Shown piece by piece: positions 23,338 to 31,345 of a stretch of DNA of 64,000 bases. A program made the translations under genes and the position numbers. The notes beneath the pieces are model-generated. The model was not told the DNA's origin and did not search any database. It saw only the letters and a program-made list of their open reading frames with translations. Where the stretch lies: assembly GCA_947497755.1 (NCBI GenBank), contig CANMHT010000002.1, forward strand, positions 186,001-250,000. Direction: 5' to 3'. The DNA is from an uncultured Polaribacter sp. Lineage in GTDB: Bacteria > Bacteroidota > Bacteroidia > Flavobacteriales > Flavobacteriaceae. Numbering within the stretch: the first letter of the stretch is position 1; every line of letters starts with the position of its first letter.

Positions 23338-24372
23338 ATGACAAGCAAACCTAATATCTTACTTATTTATACTGGTGGTACTATTGGAATGATTAAAGAC
23401 TACGAAACCAATGCGTTAAAAGCGTTTAATTTTGAAAAGTTATTAGATCGGATTCCAGAGTTGGTACAGTTAAATTGTAATATTGATACTTTTTCTTTTG
23501 ATGAGCCTATAGACTCTTCTAACATGAATCCGGAGTATTATGTAACCATTGCAGAAGTAATAGAGGATAACTATAAAAAATTTGATGGTTTTGTTGTGTT
23601 AACTGGATCTGATACGATGTCTTATACATCTTCTACCATAAGCTTCATGTTAGAAAACTTGAACAAACCAGTAATTTTTACAGGTTCTCAATTACCAATA
23701 GGTCATTTAAGAACAGATGCAAAAGAGAATTTAATTACCTCTATAGAAATTGCGAGTGCTTATAAAAATAATGAGCCTGTAATAAAAGAAGTTTGCTTGT
23801 ATTTTGAATATAAGCTGTATAGAGCAAATAGAACTACAAAAATCAATGCTGAGCAATTTGAAGCATTTGCTTCATTAAATTATCCACCGTTAGCTGAAAG
23901 TGGAGTGCATTTAGATTTTAATGATGATTTATTGCTTAAGCCAAAGAATAAAGTTGAAGACTTGATTGTTAGAAAATCTCTGAATAACAATGTAATTGTT
24001 TTAAAACTATTTCCTGGAATTACAGAAAAGGCAGTGCAGTCTATTTTAACGATACCAGATTTAAAAGGAGTTGTTTTAGAAACCTATGGTTCTGGAAATG
24101 CACCCACATATAAGTGGTTTATTCGTCTCTTAGAAGAAGCTATAAAAAGTGGCATAAATATTGTTAATGTTACTCAGTGTGTTGGTGGTAGCATTATCTT
24201 AGGTCATTATGAAACAAGTGTAGATTTGAAGCGAATAGGAGTTATTGATGGGAAGGATATTACTACTGAATCTGCAATAGCCAAACTAATGTATTTGTTA
24301 GGAGAACAAATTGAGCAAAAAGAGTTTAAAGAACTTTTTGAAACACCGTTAAGAGGTGAATTGGATTTTTAA
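23338..24372 (+). CDS. ansA: Type I L-asparaginase with altered second active-site motif
   Basis: 344 residues, the length of cytoplasmic AnsA. First motif YTGGTIGM, with the nucleophile Thr15. Second motif VVLTGSDTMSYTSS, where the family almost always has HGTDTM: His is Thr89, and the catalytic Thr before Asp92 is Ser91. The lysine of the third element is present in YRANRTTK (Lys168). FTGSQLPIGHLRTDAKENL and TYGSGNAPT are as in AnsA. Hydrolysis of asparagine to aspartate and ammonia is therefore likely but might be slow or of shifted specificity. It has its own transcription unit. Confidence 0.88.
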   Translation: MTSKPNILLIYTGGTIGMIKDYETNALKAFNFEKLLDRIPELVQLNCNIDTFSFDEPIDSSNMNPEYYVTIAEVIEDNYKKFDGFVVLTGSDTMSYTSSTISFMLENLNKPVIFTGSQLPIGHLRTDAKENLITSIEIASAYKNNEPVIKEVCLYFEYKLYRANRTTKINAEQFEAFASLNYPPLAESGVHLDFNDDLLLKPKNKVEDLIVRKSLNNNVIVLKLFPGITEKAVQSILTIPDLKGVVLETYGSGNAPTYKWFIRLLEEAIKSGINIVNVTQCVGGSIILGHYETSVDLKRIGVIDGKDITTESAIAKLMYLLGEQIEQKEFKELFETPLRGELDF

Positions 24373-24647
24373 ACAAAAAACTAAAAATAAGTACAATTTT
24401 AATAGTGTAAATAATACTTACTTATTAAATGTGTATATAATTGAGTTAAATTTTGCTTTTTAGACATAAAAATCTTGATTTTTTTTTAGAGACTCAACAT
24501 TTTTTTGTTAATTGGCACTCTCAAATCAGACAAAATTAAGAATTGTTCATTTTAATTGTAAAATTAGAAAAGGCAATTTTTGGTGATTTGAGATTAAAAT
24601 CAATATCTTTAAACCCGTTAACTATTAAAAATTAATTTATAACAAAG

Positions 24648-25367
24648 ATGAAAAAAGTATCAAATATCCTAACAGTAGCAGGATTCATGTTTTTTGGAGC
24701 AATTCAATCAACTTTTGCACAAGACGCAGCGCAGTCAGAAACTTTCCACCAAGAGTTGAAGAAACGTTTTATTGAAGGAGATCCTCAATTTATGGGAATT
24801 GTATTAGTAGCATTAATCTTAGGATTAGCAATTGCCATCGAAAGAATTATTTACTTAAACATGGCAACTACAAATACAAAGAAATTAGTTGCTAGTGTAG
24901 ATGAAGCATTAAGTTCAGGTGGTATTGAAGCTGCAAAAGAAGTTTGTAGAAACTCAAAAGGACCTGTTGCATCTATCTTCTACCAAGGATTAGACAGAAT
25001 GGACGAAGGAGTTGAAGCTGCAGAAAAAGCTGTAGTTGGATACGGAGGAGTACAAATGGGATTATTAGAGAAAAATGTTTCTTGGTTATCTTTATTTATC
25101 GCTTTAGCACCAATGTTAGGGTTCATGGGAACTGTAATTGGTATGATTGAAGCATTCGATAGAATTGCAGTAGCAAATGATATCTCTCCAGGGGTTGTTG
25201 CAGGTGGTATTAAAATTGCACTTTTAACAACAGTATTTGGATTAGTAGTAGCAATTATTTTACAGATTTTTTATAACTATATCGTTTCTAAAGTAGATAG
25301 TATCGTAAACAGTATGGAAGATGCTTCAATCTCTTTAATTGACCTATTAGTAAAATATAAAAAATAA
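24648..25367 (+). CDS. exbB: MotA/TolQ/ExbB proton-channel protein
   Basis: 239 residues. An N-terminal signal-like segment is followed by three helices (about 45-65, 140-165 and 178-205). The ExbB/TolQ core motif is present: ISWLSLFIALAPMLGFMGTVIGMIEAF-like, here VSWLSLFIALAPMLGF and GTVIGMIEAFDRIAVAND, then VAGGIKIALLTTVFGLVVAI. It forms an inner-membrane proton channel that energises outer-membrane transport or other envelope functions through ExbD. The gene leads a four-gene cluster with short gaps; 275 bp of AT-rich sequence upstream holds its promoter, with a possible TATCTTTA near 24605. Confidence 0.95.
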   Translation: MKKVSNILTVAGFMFFGAIQSTFAQDAAQSETFHQELKKRFIEGDPQFMGIVLVALILGLAIAIERIIYLNMATTNTKKLVASVDEALSSGGIEAAKEVCRNSKGPVASIFYQGLDRMDEGVEAAEKAVVGYGGVQMGLLEKNVSWLSLFIALAPMLGFMGTVIGMIEAFDRIAVANDISPGVVAGGIKIALLTTVFGLVVAIILQIFYNYIVSKVDSIVNSMEDASISLIDLLVKYKK

Positions 25368-25375
25368 GAAGAGTT

Positions 25376-25843
25376 ATGAAAGGTAATTTATCAAAAATAT
25401 TAAGCCTCTTTGTTGCTCTTATCGCCGTAATTGGTGCGGTTTTATTTGTTAGAGTATTCATGGCAGATGCAGATGCAATCGAATCTGATCCAGAGGTACA
25501 AGCAAGCGTTATTACACCAATTATTACATTTTCAACTTCATTATTCTATTTAGCAGTTGGTACTGCTGTAATCATGTCTGTTTTAGCATTGGTTAAAAAT
25601 CCAGAAAGCTTAAAGAAGACATTATTAGGTCTTGCAGTATTAGGTGTAATTTTAGCATTAGCTTATTTTACAGGTGATAGTAATGTAGTAACAGACAGTC
25701 AAGGAAAAGTTCTTGAAGGTGGAGAAGCAGGTTCATCTGTTAACCACTGGGTAAGTACAGGTATATGGTATAGTATGTTCTTAGGAATTATAGCCGGAGC
25801 ATTCTTTGTAATTGATTTATTAAAAGGATTAGTTAAATCTTAA
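25376..25843 (+). CDS. Conserved membrane protein of the ExbB-ExbD cluster
   Basis: 155 residues with four hydrophobic segments (about 7-28, 50-68, 80-97 and 128-150), the third ending before an extracytoplasmic stretch rich in Gly/Asp (TGDSNVVTDSQGKVLEGGEAGSS). I do not recognise a named family, though a gene of this size is regularly found between exbB and exbD in flavobacteria. The 8-bp and 3-bp gaps to its neighbours imply co-translation. It is likely an accessory part of the proton-channel complex. Confidence 0.75.
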   Translation: MKGNLSKILSLFVALIAVIGAVLFVRVFMADADAIESDPEVQASVITPIITFSTSLFYLAVGTAVIMSVLALVKNPESLKKTLLGLAVLGVILALAYFTGDSNVVTDSQGKVLEGGEAGSSVNHWVSTGIWYSMFLGIIAGAFFVIDLLKGLVKS

Positions 25844-25846
25844 ATT

Positions 25847-26470
25847 ATGGCAAGAAGAGAAACCCCAGAAATTAATGCAGGTTCTATGGCGGACATCGCC
25901 TTCTTGTTATTAATCTTTTTCCTGGTAACTACAACAATGGATGTAGACTCAGGTATTTCTAAGAAATTATCTGAAAAGCCACCAAAAGATTATGTACCGC
26001 CTGTAATTAAAGAAAGAAATATATTTGAAGTAAATATCAATAGAAATAATGAGCTACTTGTAGAAAACGAGCCAATGAAAATTGAGGAGTTAAAAGAGGC
26101 TGCTATTAAGTTTATTGATAATGGAGGAGGAGAAGGTAAAGTAGTTGATGGTGTTTCTACAGGACCATGTGATTACTGTAAAGGAGAAAGAAGTCCTGCT
26201 TCTTCAGATCATCCTAACAAAGCAGTTATTTCAGTACAAAGTGATAGAGGTACAGAATATGGAATGTATATTCAAGTACAAAACGAGCTTTTAAGAGCTT
26301 ACACTGAGTTAAGAAATAGACTAGCGTTGGAGAAATACAATGTTTCTTATAATGAGCTTGAAAAAGCATATAAGAAAGATAAGAATAACGAGGAGTTGAA
26401 GAAAAAAGTTGAGTTTATTAAAACTAGCTATCCACAAATCGTTTCGGATGCAGAACCAACAGCTAATTAA
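25847..26470 (+). CDS. exbD: ExbD/TolR family protein with CxxC-bearing periplasmic insertion
   Basis: 207 residues. One helix (about 14-32) carries the proton-translocating aspartate Asp16 (SMADIAFLLLIFFLVTT). The periplasmic domain (about 50-150) is longer than in classical ExbD (about 140 residues total) and contains Cys108-Asp-Tyr-Cys111 in GPCDYCKGERSPASS. It ends with a charged helical tail (about 155-195: LEKYNVSYNELEKAYKKDKNNEEL). It follows 3 bp after the membrane gene and precedes a second exbD by 17 bp. Confidence 0.92.
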   Translation: MARRETPEINAGSMADIAFLLLIFFLVTTTMDVDSGISKKLSEKPPKDYVPPVIKERNIFEVNINRNNELLVENEPMKIEELKEAAIKFIDNGGGEGKVVDGVSTGPCDYCKGERSPASSDHPNKAVISVQSDRGTEYGMYIQVQNELLRAYTELRNRLALEKYNVSYNELEKAYKKDKNNEELKKKVEFIKTSYPQIVSDAEPTAN

Positions 26471-26487
26471 TATTAAAAACAAGTATT

Positions 26488-26955
26488 ATGTCTAAATTCG
26501 GAAAGAAGAAAAAAGGAATGCCAGCTGTAAATACGGCTTCTTTACCTGATATTGTTTTTATGTTATTGTTCTTTTTCATGGTAACTACCGTGATGAGAGA
26601 AACAGACTTAAAAATAGAAAACCCAAGCTTACCAAATGCTACTGAAGTAAAAAAACTAGAGCATAAAAGCTTAGTGAGTACTATTTATGTTGGTAAAGCT
26701 AAAGATACAGAGAAATTTGGTGCCGGTGATAAGATTCAGTTAAATGATAAAATCGCTACTGCTGATGACGTGCCTGCTTTTATTTATAATGAAAGATCAC
26801 AAAAATCAGAAGCTGAACATCCTTATATGACTACATCAATCAAAGCTGATGTTGGATGTAGTGTAGGTACAATCTCAGATATCAAATTAAAGTTAAGAGA
26901 TGTAAATGCATTAAAATTAAGTTTGTCTAGTCGTAAAGACAATAGTAAACAATAA
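26488..26955 (+). CDS. exbD: ExbD/TolR family protein
   Basis: 155 residues. A basic start (MSKFGKKKKGMPAVNTASLPD) is followed by one helix with the conserved aspartate Asp21 (DIVFMLLFFFMVTTVM) and a periplasmic domain (about 45-150) with TTSIKADVGCSVGTISDIKLKLRDVN, the conserved region preceding the ExbD C-terminal strand. Two different ExbDs with one ExbB is common in Bacteroidota and suggests a hetero-oligomeric stator. Last gene of the cluster, followed by a strong terminator. Confidence 0.93.
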   Translation: MSKFGKKKKGMPAVNTASLPDIVFMLLFFFMVTTVMRETDLKIENPSLPNATEVKKLEHKSLVSTIYVGKAKDTEKFGAGDKIQLNDKIATADDVPAFIYNERSQKSEAEHPYMTTSIKADVGCSVGTISDIKLKLRDVNALKLSLSSRKDNSKQ

Positions 26956-26976
26956 AGTAAGTATTTACTCTAATAT

Positions 26977-27010
26977 AAAAAAAGGACAATCTTAAGATTG
27001 TCCTTTTTTT
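26977..27010. terminator. Terminator of the exbB cluster
   Basis: A perfect 34-nt palindrome with arms AAAAAAAGGACAATCTT and its complement, ending in seven T. Confidence 0.93.
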
Positions 27011-27056
27011 ATATACAAAATCTGTATCTTTAACGTTCTAATTCTTATTTGCCTCG

Positions 27057-27731
27057 ATGAAAAACTATCTTGTATTATTGTTTATTACTTTTACTACTTG
27101 TCTTTTTGCACAAAAAGATTCTTTGCAATTAGGAGATAAATATTTAGAAGATCAACTGTATTTTGGGGTAACTTATAATCAGTTAATCAGCCAACCATCG
27201 GGGGTTTTAAATAGTGGTTTTTCTTACGGAATTAACGCTGGGTATATTAGAGACATTTCTTTAGTAAAAAGTGGTCAGGTAGCGCTTGGAATTGGAATAG
27301 GATATGCATTTGATTCTTTTAAGCATGGATTTAAAGTTTTAACTCAAGGTTCTGATGTTGTGATTGAAGTTGATCCTAGTATTCAAACTACAAATGGACT
27401 TAAGCTACATTCTTTAGAGTTTCCTCTAGAGTTTAGATGGCGTACTTCTACAGCTAATAAATACAAGTTTTGGAGAATATATACGGGATTAAAAGTTAGT
27501 TACAATCTTAAGAATAGTATTTCCTATACAAATAACTCTGTGGTTAGTACATATAATAATATTGCCCGTTTTAATAAACTACAATATGGACTGACTTTTT
27601 CAGCTGGTTATTCTACTTTTAATTTCAATTTATATTACGGTTTATCTCCATTGTTTAAAGATGCTTCTTTAGGTACTAAATCTATAGGAACAAAAACAAT
27701 AAAAATAGGAATGTTGTTTTACATTTTATAG
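27057..27731 (+). CDS. PorT-family / porin-family outer-membrane beta-barrel protein
   Basis: 224 residues with a signal peptide (MKNYLVLLFITFTTCLFAQ) and eight or so predicted strands: YFGVTYNQLI, SYGINAGYIRDI, VALGIGIGYAF, LEFPLEFRWRTST, FWRIYTGLKVSYN, LQYGLTFSAGYST, FNLYYGLSPLF and the terminal TIKIGMLFYIL. The order and the LHSLEFPLEFRWR element resemble PorT (SprT) of the type IX secretion system, but this similarity is a family-level guess. It starts after the exbD terminator and is convergent (6-bp overlap) with the next gene. Confidence 0.72.
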   Translation: MKNYLVLLFITFTTCLFAQKDSLQLGDKYLEDQLYFGVTYNQLISQPSGVLNSGFSYGINAGYIRDISLVKSGQVALGIGIGYAFDSFKHGFKVLTQGSDVVIEVDPSIQTTNGLKLHSLEFPLEFRWRTSTANKYKFWRIYTGLKVSYNLKNSISYTNNSVVSTYNNIARFNKLQYGLTFSAGYSTFNFNLYYGLSPLFKDASLGTKSIGTKTIKIGMLFYIL

Positions 27732-28325
27732 TAAAATATATGCTGCGTACTGACTTATTAAGCCTAAAAAGAAAGCCAAGTATACTTCTTTGGGTTTATG
27801 TGCTTTAAGGTGTAATCTAGAACTAGCTAAAACTCCAGTTAATAAGATTAATAAAGAAGCTATAGGTAAAATAGCAATAGAATTAAGAGTTCCGTAAATA
27901 AGAAAGAAACCTAAAGCACTACTCATAGAGACAATGTGTAAACTGGTTTTTATTTTAAAAAAGAATAGAAAATAGATGACAATTAAAGAAAGATTAGTTC
28001 CGTAAAAAAGAACTCCTAAACTTTTAAATACCGAAATGTTTATTAATAGTTTTCCTAAAGTATAAAAGATAATAAGCATTAAAAATATTGGAATTTTTCG
28101 TTCTTTAATACTGCTTACTTGAAAACTGTTAATTAACCCCAGGGCTTTTAAAATTACTAGTGAAATTAAAGGAATAATATAGGTAGAAAAAAAGACAATA
28201 CTAATGAGTAAATATTGTCTTTCTTTTTTAATAAGATCAGGTGTTAAGGCTAAAAAAAGAAGTACACCAATAGTTGGTATCACTATTGGATGTAAGATTA
28301 CAGATATGAACTTGTGAAATTTCAA
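27726..28325 (-). CDS. PAP2-like integral membrane protein
   Basis: 199 residues, about seven hydrophobic helices. Motifs recall type-2 phosphatidic acid phosphatases in degraded form: SSIKERKIPIF (K..RKxP), KTSLHIVSMSSALGF (normally PSGH, here TSLH) and ASSRLHLKAHKPKEVYLAFFLG (SR...H...D-like, with KPKEV in place). Catalysis is therefore uncertain. The start is TTG, four bases after the rpoN stop, so it is translationally coupled to rpoN. Confidence 0.6.
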   Translation of the reverse strand: MKFHKFISVILHPIVIPTIGVLLFLALTPDLIKKERQYLLISIVFFSTYIIPLISLVILKALGLINSFQVSSIKERKIPIFLMLIIFYTLGKLLINISVFKSLGVLFYGTNLSLIVIYFLFFFKIKTSLHIVSMSSALGFFLIYGTLNSIAILPIASLLILLTGVLASSRLHLKAHKPKEVYLAFFLGLISQYAAYILL

Positions 28326-28328
28326 ATC

Positions 28329-29786
28329 TTAAATCTCTTTTCGTAATCTGGCTACCGGAATGTCTAATTGCTCTCTGTATTTAGCAACAGTTCTTCTTGC
28401 AATTGGATAACCTTTTTCTTTCAATACAGCAGATAATTTATCATCTGTTAAAGGTTTTCTCTTATCTTCTTCACCAATAACATTTTGTAATATCTTTTTT
28501 ATTTCTCGAGTAGAAACATCTTCTCCTTGATCATTTTTCATCGATTCAGAGAAAAATTCTTTAATCAGTTTGGTTCCATATGGAGTTGATACATATTTGC
28601 TATTTGCAACACGAGAAACTGTAGAAATATCCATCCCAATTTGATCCGCAATATCTTTTAAAATCATTGGTTTTAACTTTCGTTCATCACCTGTTAAAAA
28701 ATATTCATATTGATAATGCATAATGCAATTCATTGTAACCAAAAGGGTTTGTTGACGTTGTTTAATTGCATCAATAAACCATTTAGCAGCATCTAATTTT
28801 TGTTTAATAAAGATAACTGCATCTTTCTGAGACTTCGATTTTTCTTTAGATTCTTGGTATCCTTTAAGCATGTTGTTATACTCTTTAGAAACATGTAGTT
28901 CTGGAGCATTTCTGGCATTTAAGGTTAGGTCTAAATTACCGTCGATAATCTTTATAGAAAAATCAGGAACTATTTGCTCAGCAATCTTATTATTACCAGC
29001 ATAAGAGCTACCTGGTTTAGGGTTTAATTTGCTAATTTCTTGAATCACTTCTTTGAGTTCTTCTTCAGAAATATCAAATTTCTCCATCAATTTTTTGTAA
29101 TGCTTTTTTACAAAATGATCAAATGAGTTTTCTAAAATATTTATAGCTAAAACTCTTGTTTTATTTTCAGACTTAGCTTTTAATTGTATGGTTAAACACT
29201 CTTTTAAATCGCGTCCACCAACACCAATTGGATCTAATTTTTGAACAACTTTAGTTAGTAATTCAATAACTTTCTCTTCGGTTGTAAATACATTTTGAGT
29301 AAAAGCTAGATCGTCAACTAAATCTAAAATGTCTCTTCTGATATAACCGCTATCATCAATACTTCCAACTAAGAATTCGGCAATTACACGTTCTTCTTCG
29401 TTAATTCTAAAAGTATTTAATTGATTTTTTAACGATTGATGAAAAGTAGTTCCAGCCGCATAAGGCACGCTTTTTTCTTCATCATCTGATGAATAGTTAT
29501 TTGCTTGCATTTTATAACTTGGAATCTCATCGTCGCTTAAATACTCATCAATATTAATATCTTCTGCATCAATCTTTTCGGTGCCAGCATCTTCATATTC
29601 ATTCGCTAAAGAATCTTCAAAATTATCTACTTCTTCTTTACCAGTATCTAATGCTGGATTTTCTTCTATTTCTTGTTTTAAACGTTCTTCAAAAGCTTGT
29701 GTAGGCAACTGAATTAACTTCATCAACTGAATTTGTTGAGGAGATAATTTTTGTAGTAACTTAAAATTTAAACTTTGCTTTAACAT
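28329..29786 (-). CDS. rpoN: RNA polymerase sigma-54 factor
   Basis: 485 residues. N-terminal activator-interacting region with the Gln-rich opening LKQSLNFKLLQKLSPQQIQLMKLIQLP. An acidic linker follows (about 45-100), then the core-binding domain. The HTH segment (AVLKEKGYPIARRTVAKYREQL) ends with the RpoN box ARRTVAKYRE. It directs transcription from -24/-12 promoters with enhancer-binding activators; none is encoded here. It lies 22 bp after asnS, with a coupled PAP2-like gene downstream. Confidence 0.97.
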   Translation of the reverse strand: MLKQSLNFKLLQKLSPQQIQLMKLIQLPTQAFEERLKQEIEENPALDTGKEEVDNFEDSLANEYEDAGTEKIDAEDINIDEYLSDDEIPSYKMQANNYSSDDEEKSVPYAAGTTFHQSLKNQLNTFRINEEERVIAEFLVGSIDDSGYIRRDILDLVDDLAFTQNVFTTEEKVIELLTKVVQKLDPIGVGGRDLKECLTIQLKAKSENKTRVLAINILENSFDHFVKKHYKKLMEKFDISEEELKEVIQEISKLNPKPGSSYAGNNKIAEQIVPDFSIKIIDGNLDLTLNARNAPELHVSKEYNNMLKGYQESKEKSKSQKDAVIFIKQKLDAAKWFIDAIKQRQQTLLVTMNCIMHYQYEYFLTGDERKLKPMILKDIADQIGMDISTVSRVANSKYVSTPYGTKLIKEFFSESMKNDQGEDVSTREIKKILQNVIGEEDKRKPLTDDKLSAVLKEKGYPIARRTVAKYREQLDIPVARLRKEI

Positions 29787-29808
29787 TTAATATCAAGTAA
29801 TTTAAGAA

Positions 29809-31242
29809 TTAAAATTCGGCATTCTGTGGTGTTCTTGGAAACGGAATTACGTCTCTAATATTACCCATACCAGTTGCAAACTGTACTAAGCGTTCAAAAC
29901 CTAATCCAAATCCAGAGTGAACCGCCGTACCAAATTTACGTGTATCTAAATACCACCATAATTCTTGTTCATCAATATCTAAGGCAGCCATTTTCTCTTT
30001 TAAAACATCTAAACGTTCTTCACGTTGTGCACCTCCAACAATTTCTCCAATACCAGGGAATAAAACATCCATTGCTCTTACTGTTTTTCCATCTTCATTT
30101 AAACGCATATAAAACGCTTTAATATTTGCAGGATAATCAAATAAAATTACTGGACATTTAAAGTGTTTCTCTACTAAATAACGTTCGTGCTCAGATTGTA
30201 AATCTGCTCCCCATTCATTAATTGGAAATTGGAATTTCTTTTTCTTATTTGGTTTAGAGTTTCTTAAAATATCAATTGCTTCTGTATAACTAACTCTTTT
30301 AAAGTTATTCTCTACAACAAATTTTATTTTTTCTAACAAGCTCATTTCACTACGTTGTGCTTGTGGCTTGCTTTTTTCTTCTTGTGTAAGTCTGTTATCT
30401 AAAAAGGCTAAATCATCTTTACAATGCTCTAAAACATATCCTAAAACATACTTTATAAAGTCTTCAGATAGGTCCATATTACCATCTAAATCCATAAAAG
30501 CAACTTCTGGTTCAATCATCCAAAACTCAGCTAAATGCCTAGTGGTATTAGAGTTTTCTGCCCTAAAAGTTGGTCCAAAAGTATACACTTTTCCTAATGC
30601 CATAGCATAGGTTTCTGCTTCTAATTGACCAGAAACGGTTAGGTTGGTTTGTTTTCCAAAGAAGTCTTGCTTATAATCTACTTCACCTGCTTCATTTAAA
30701 GGCGCTTTGTTGGCTTCGAATGCAGAAACACCAAACATTTCACCAGCACCTTCAGCATCAGAACCTGTAATAATAGGTGTATTTACATAGTTAAATCCAT
30801 TGTCTTGAAAGTATCTATGTACAGCATAAGACAGTTTAGAACGTACTCTCATTACGGCACTAAAAGTATTTGTTCTAATACGTAAATGTGCATTTTCTCT
30901 TAAGAATTCTAGACTGTGTTTTTTAGGTTGAATAGGGTATTCATCAGGATTAGAATCTCCTAAAATTTCTAAATCTGTAACTTGAATTTCTACTTTTTGT
31001 CCTTTACCTTGACTTTCTACTAAAGTCCCTTTAATGCTTACTGCAGCTCCTGTAGCAATTCTTTTTAATAAAGCTTCATCTGTATTTTCAAAATCAACTA
31101 CACACTGTATATTATTTATAGTAGAACCATCATTTAAAGCAATAAAACGATTGCTTCTAAATGTTCTAACCCAGCCTTTTACGGCAACTTCTTGTAAAAA
31201 TTTGTCTGATTGTAATAATTCTAATACGCTACTTCTAGTCAT
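29809..31242 (-). CDS. asnS: Asparaginyl-tRNA synthetase
   Basis: 477 residues, a class IIb synthetase. The N-terminal OB-fold anticodon-binding domain (about 15-105: [20 protein letters not shown]) is followed by the catalytic core with motif 2 ([22 protein letters not shown]) and motif 3 ([27 protein letters not shown]). The asparagine-specific signature replaces the aspartate one in the core. It charges tRNA-Asn. It has its own promoter (31290-31297), with a small hairpin in the 5' UTR, and leads rpoN. Confidence 0.97.
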   Translation of the reverse strand: MTRSSVLELLQSDKFLQEVAVKGWVRTFRSNRFIALNDGSTINNIQCVVDFENTDEALLKRIATGAAVSIKGTLVESQGKGQKVEIQVTDLEILGDSNPDEYPIQPKKHSLEFLRENAHLRIRTNTFSAVMRVRSKLSYAVHRYFQDNGFNYVNTPIITGSDAEGAGEMFGVSAFEANKAPLNEAGEVDYKQDFFGKQTNLTVSGQLEAETYAMALGKVYTFGPTFRAENSNTTRHLAEFWMIEPEVAFMDLDGNMDLSEDFIKYVLGYVLEHCKDDLAFLDNRLTQEEKSKPQAQRSEMSLLEKIKFVVENNFKRVSYTEAIDILRNSKPNKKKKFQFPINEWGADLQSEHERYLVEKHFKCPVILFDYPANIKAFYMRLNEDGKTVRAMDVLFPGIGEIVGGAQREERLDVLKEKMAALDIDEQELWWYLDTRKFGTAVHSGFGLGFERLVQFATGMGNIRDVIPFPRTPQNAEF

Positions 31243-31265
31243 CTTCTTAATATAATAATTAGCTA

Positions 31266-31297
31266 CAACAACATATGGTTGTTGGTTGACAAAGATA
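31266..31297 (-). promoter_or_regulatory. asnS promoter and 5' UTR hairpin
   Basis: Minus-strand TATCTTTG at 31290-31297 is a perfect -7 element. Downstream, CAACAAC and GTTGTTG form a 7-bp stem with a 5-nt loop (31266-31284) in the predicted leader. A regulatory role is speculative. Confidence 0.5.
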
Positions 31298-31345
31298 CTT
31301 TTTTAGCGTAAAACTAACAACGAAACAATGGTAATAAAACCTTAA

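Noticed and set aside
24373..24647. Regulatory palindrome TTGAGATTAAAATCAA before exbB
   Set aside because: The spacing between TTGA and TCAA is eight bases, unlike the six in the Fnr-type boxes; taken as chance in AT-rich DNA.
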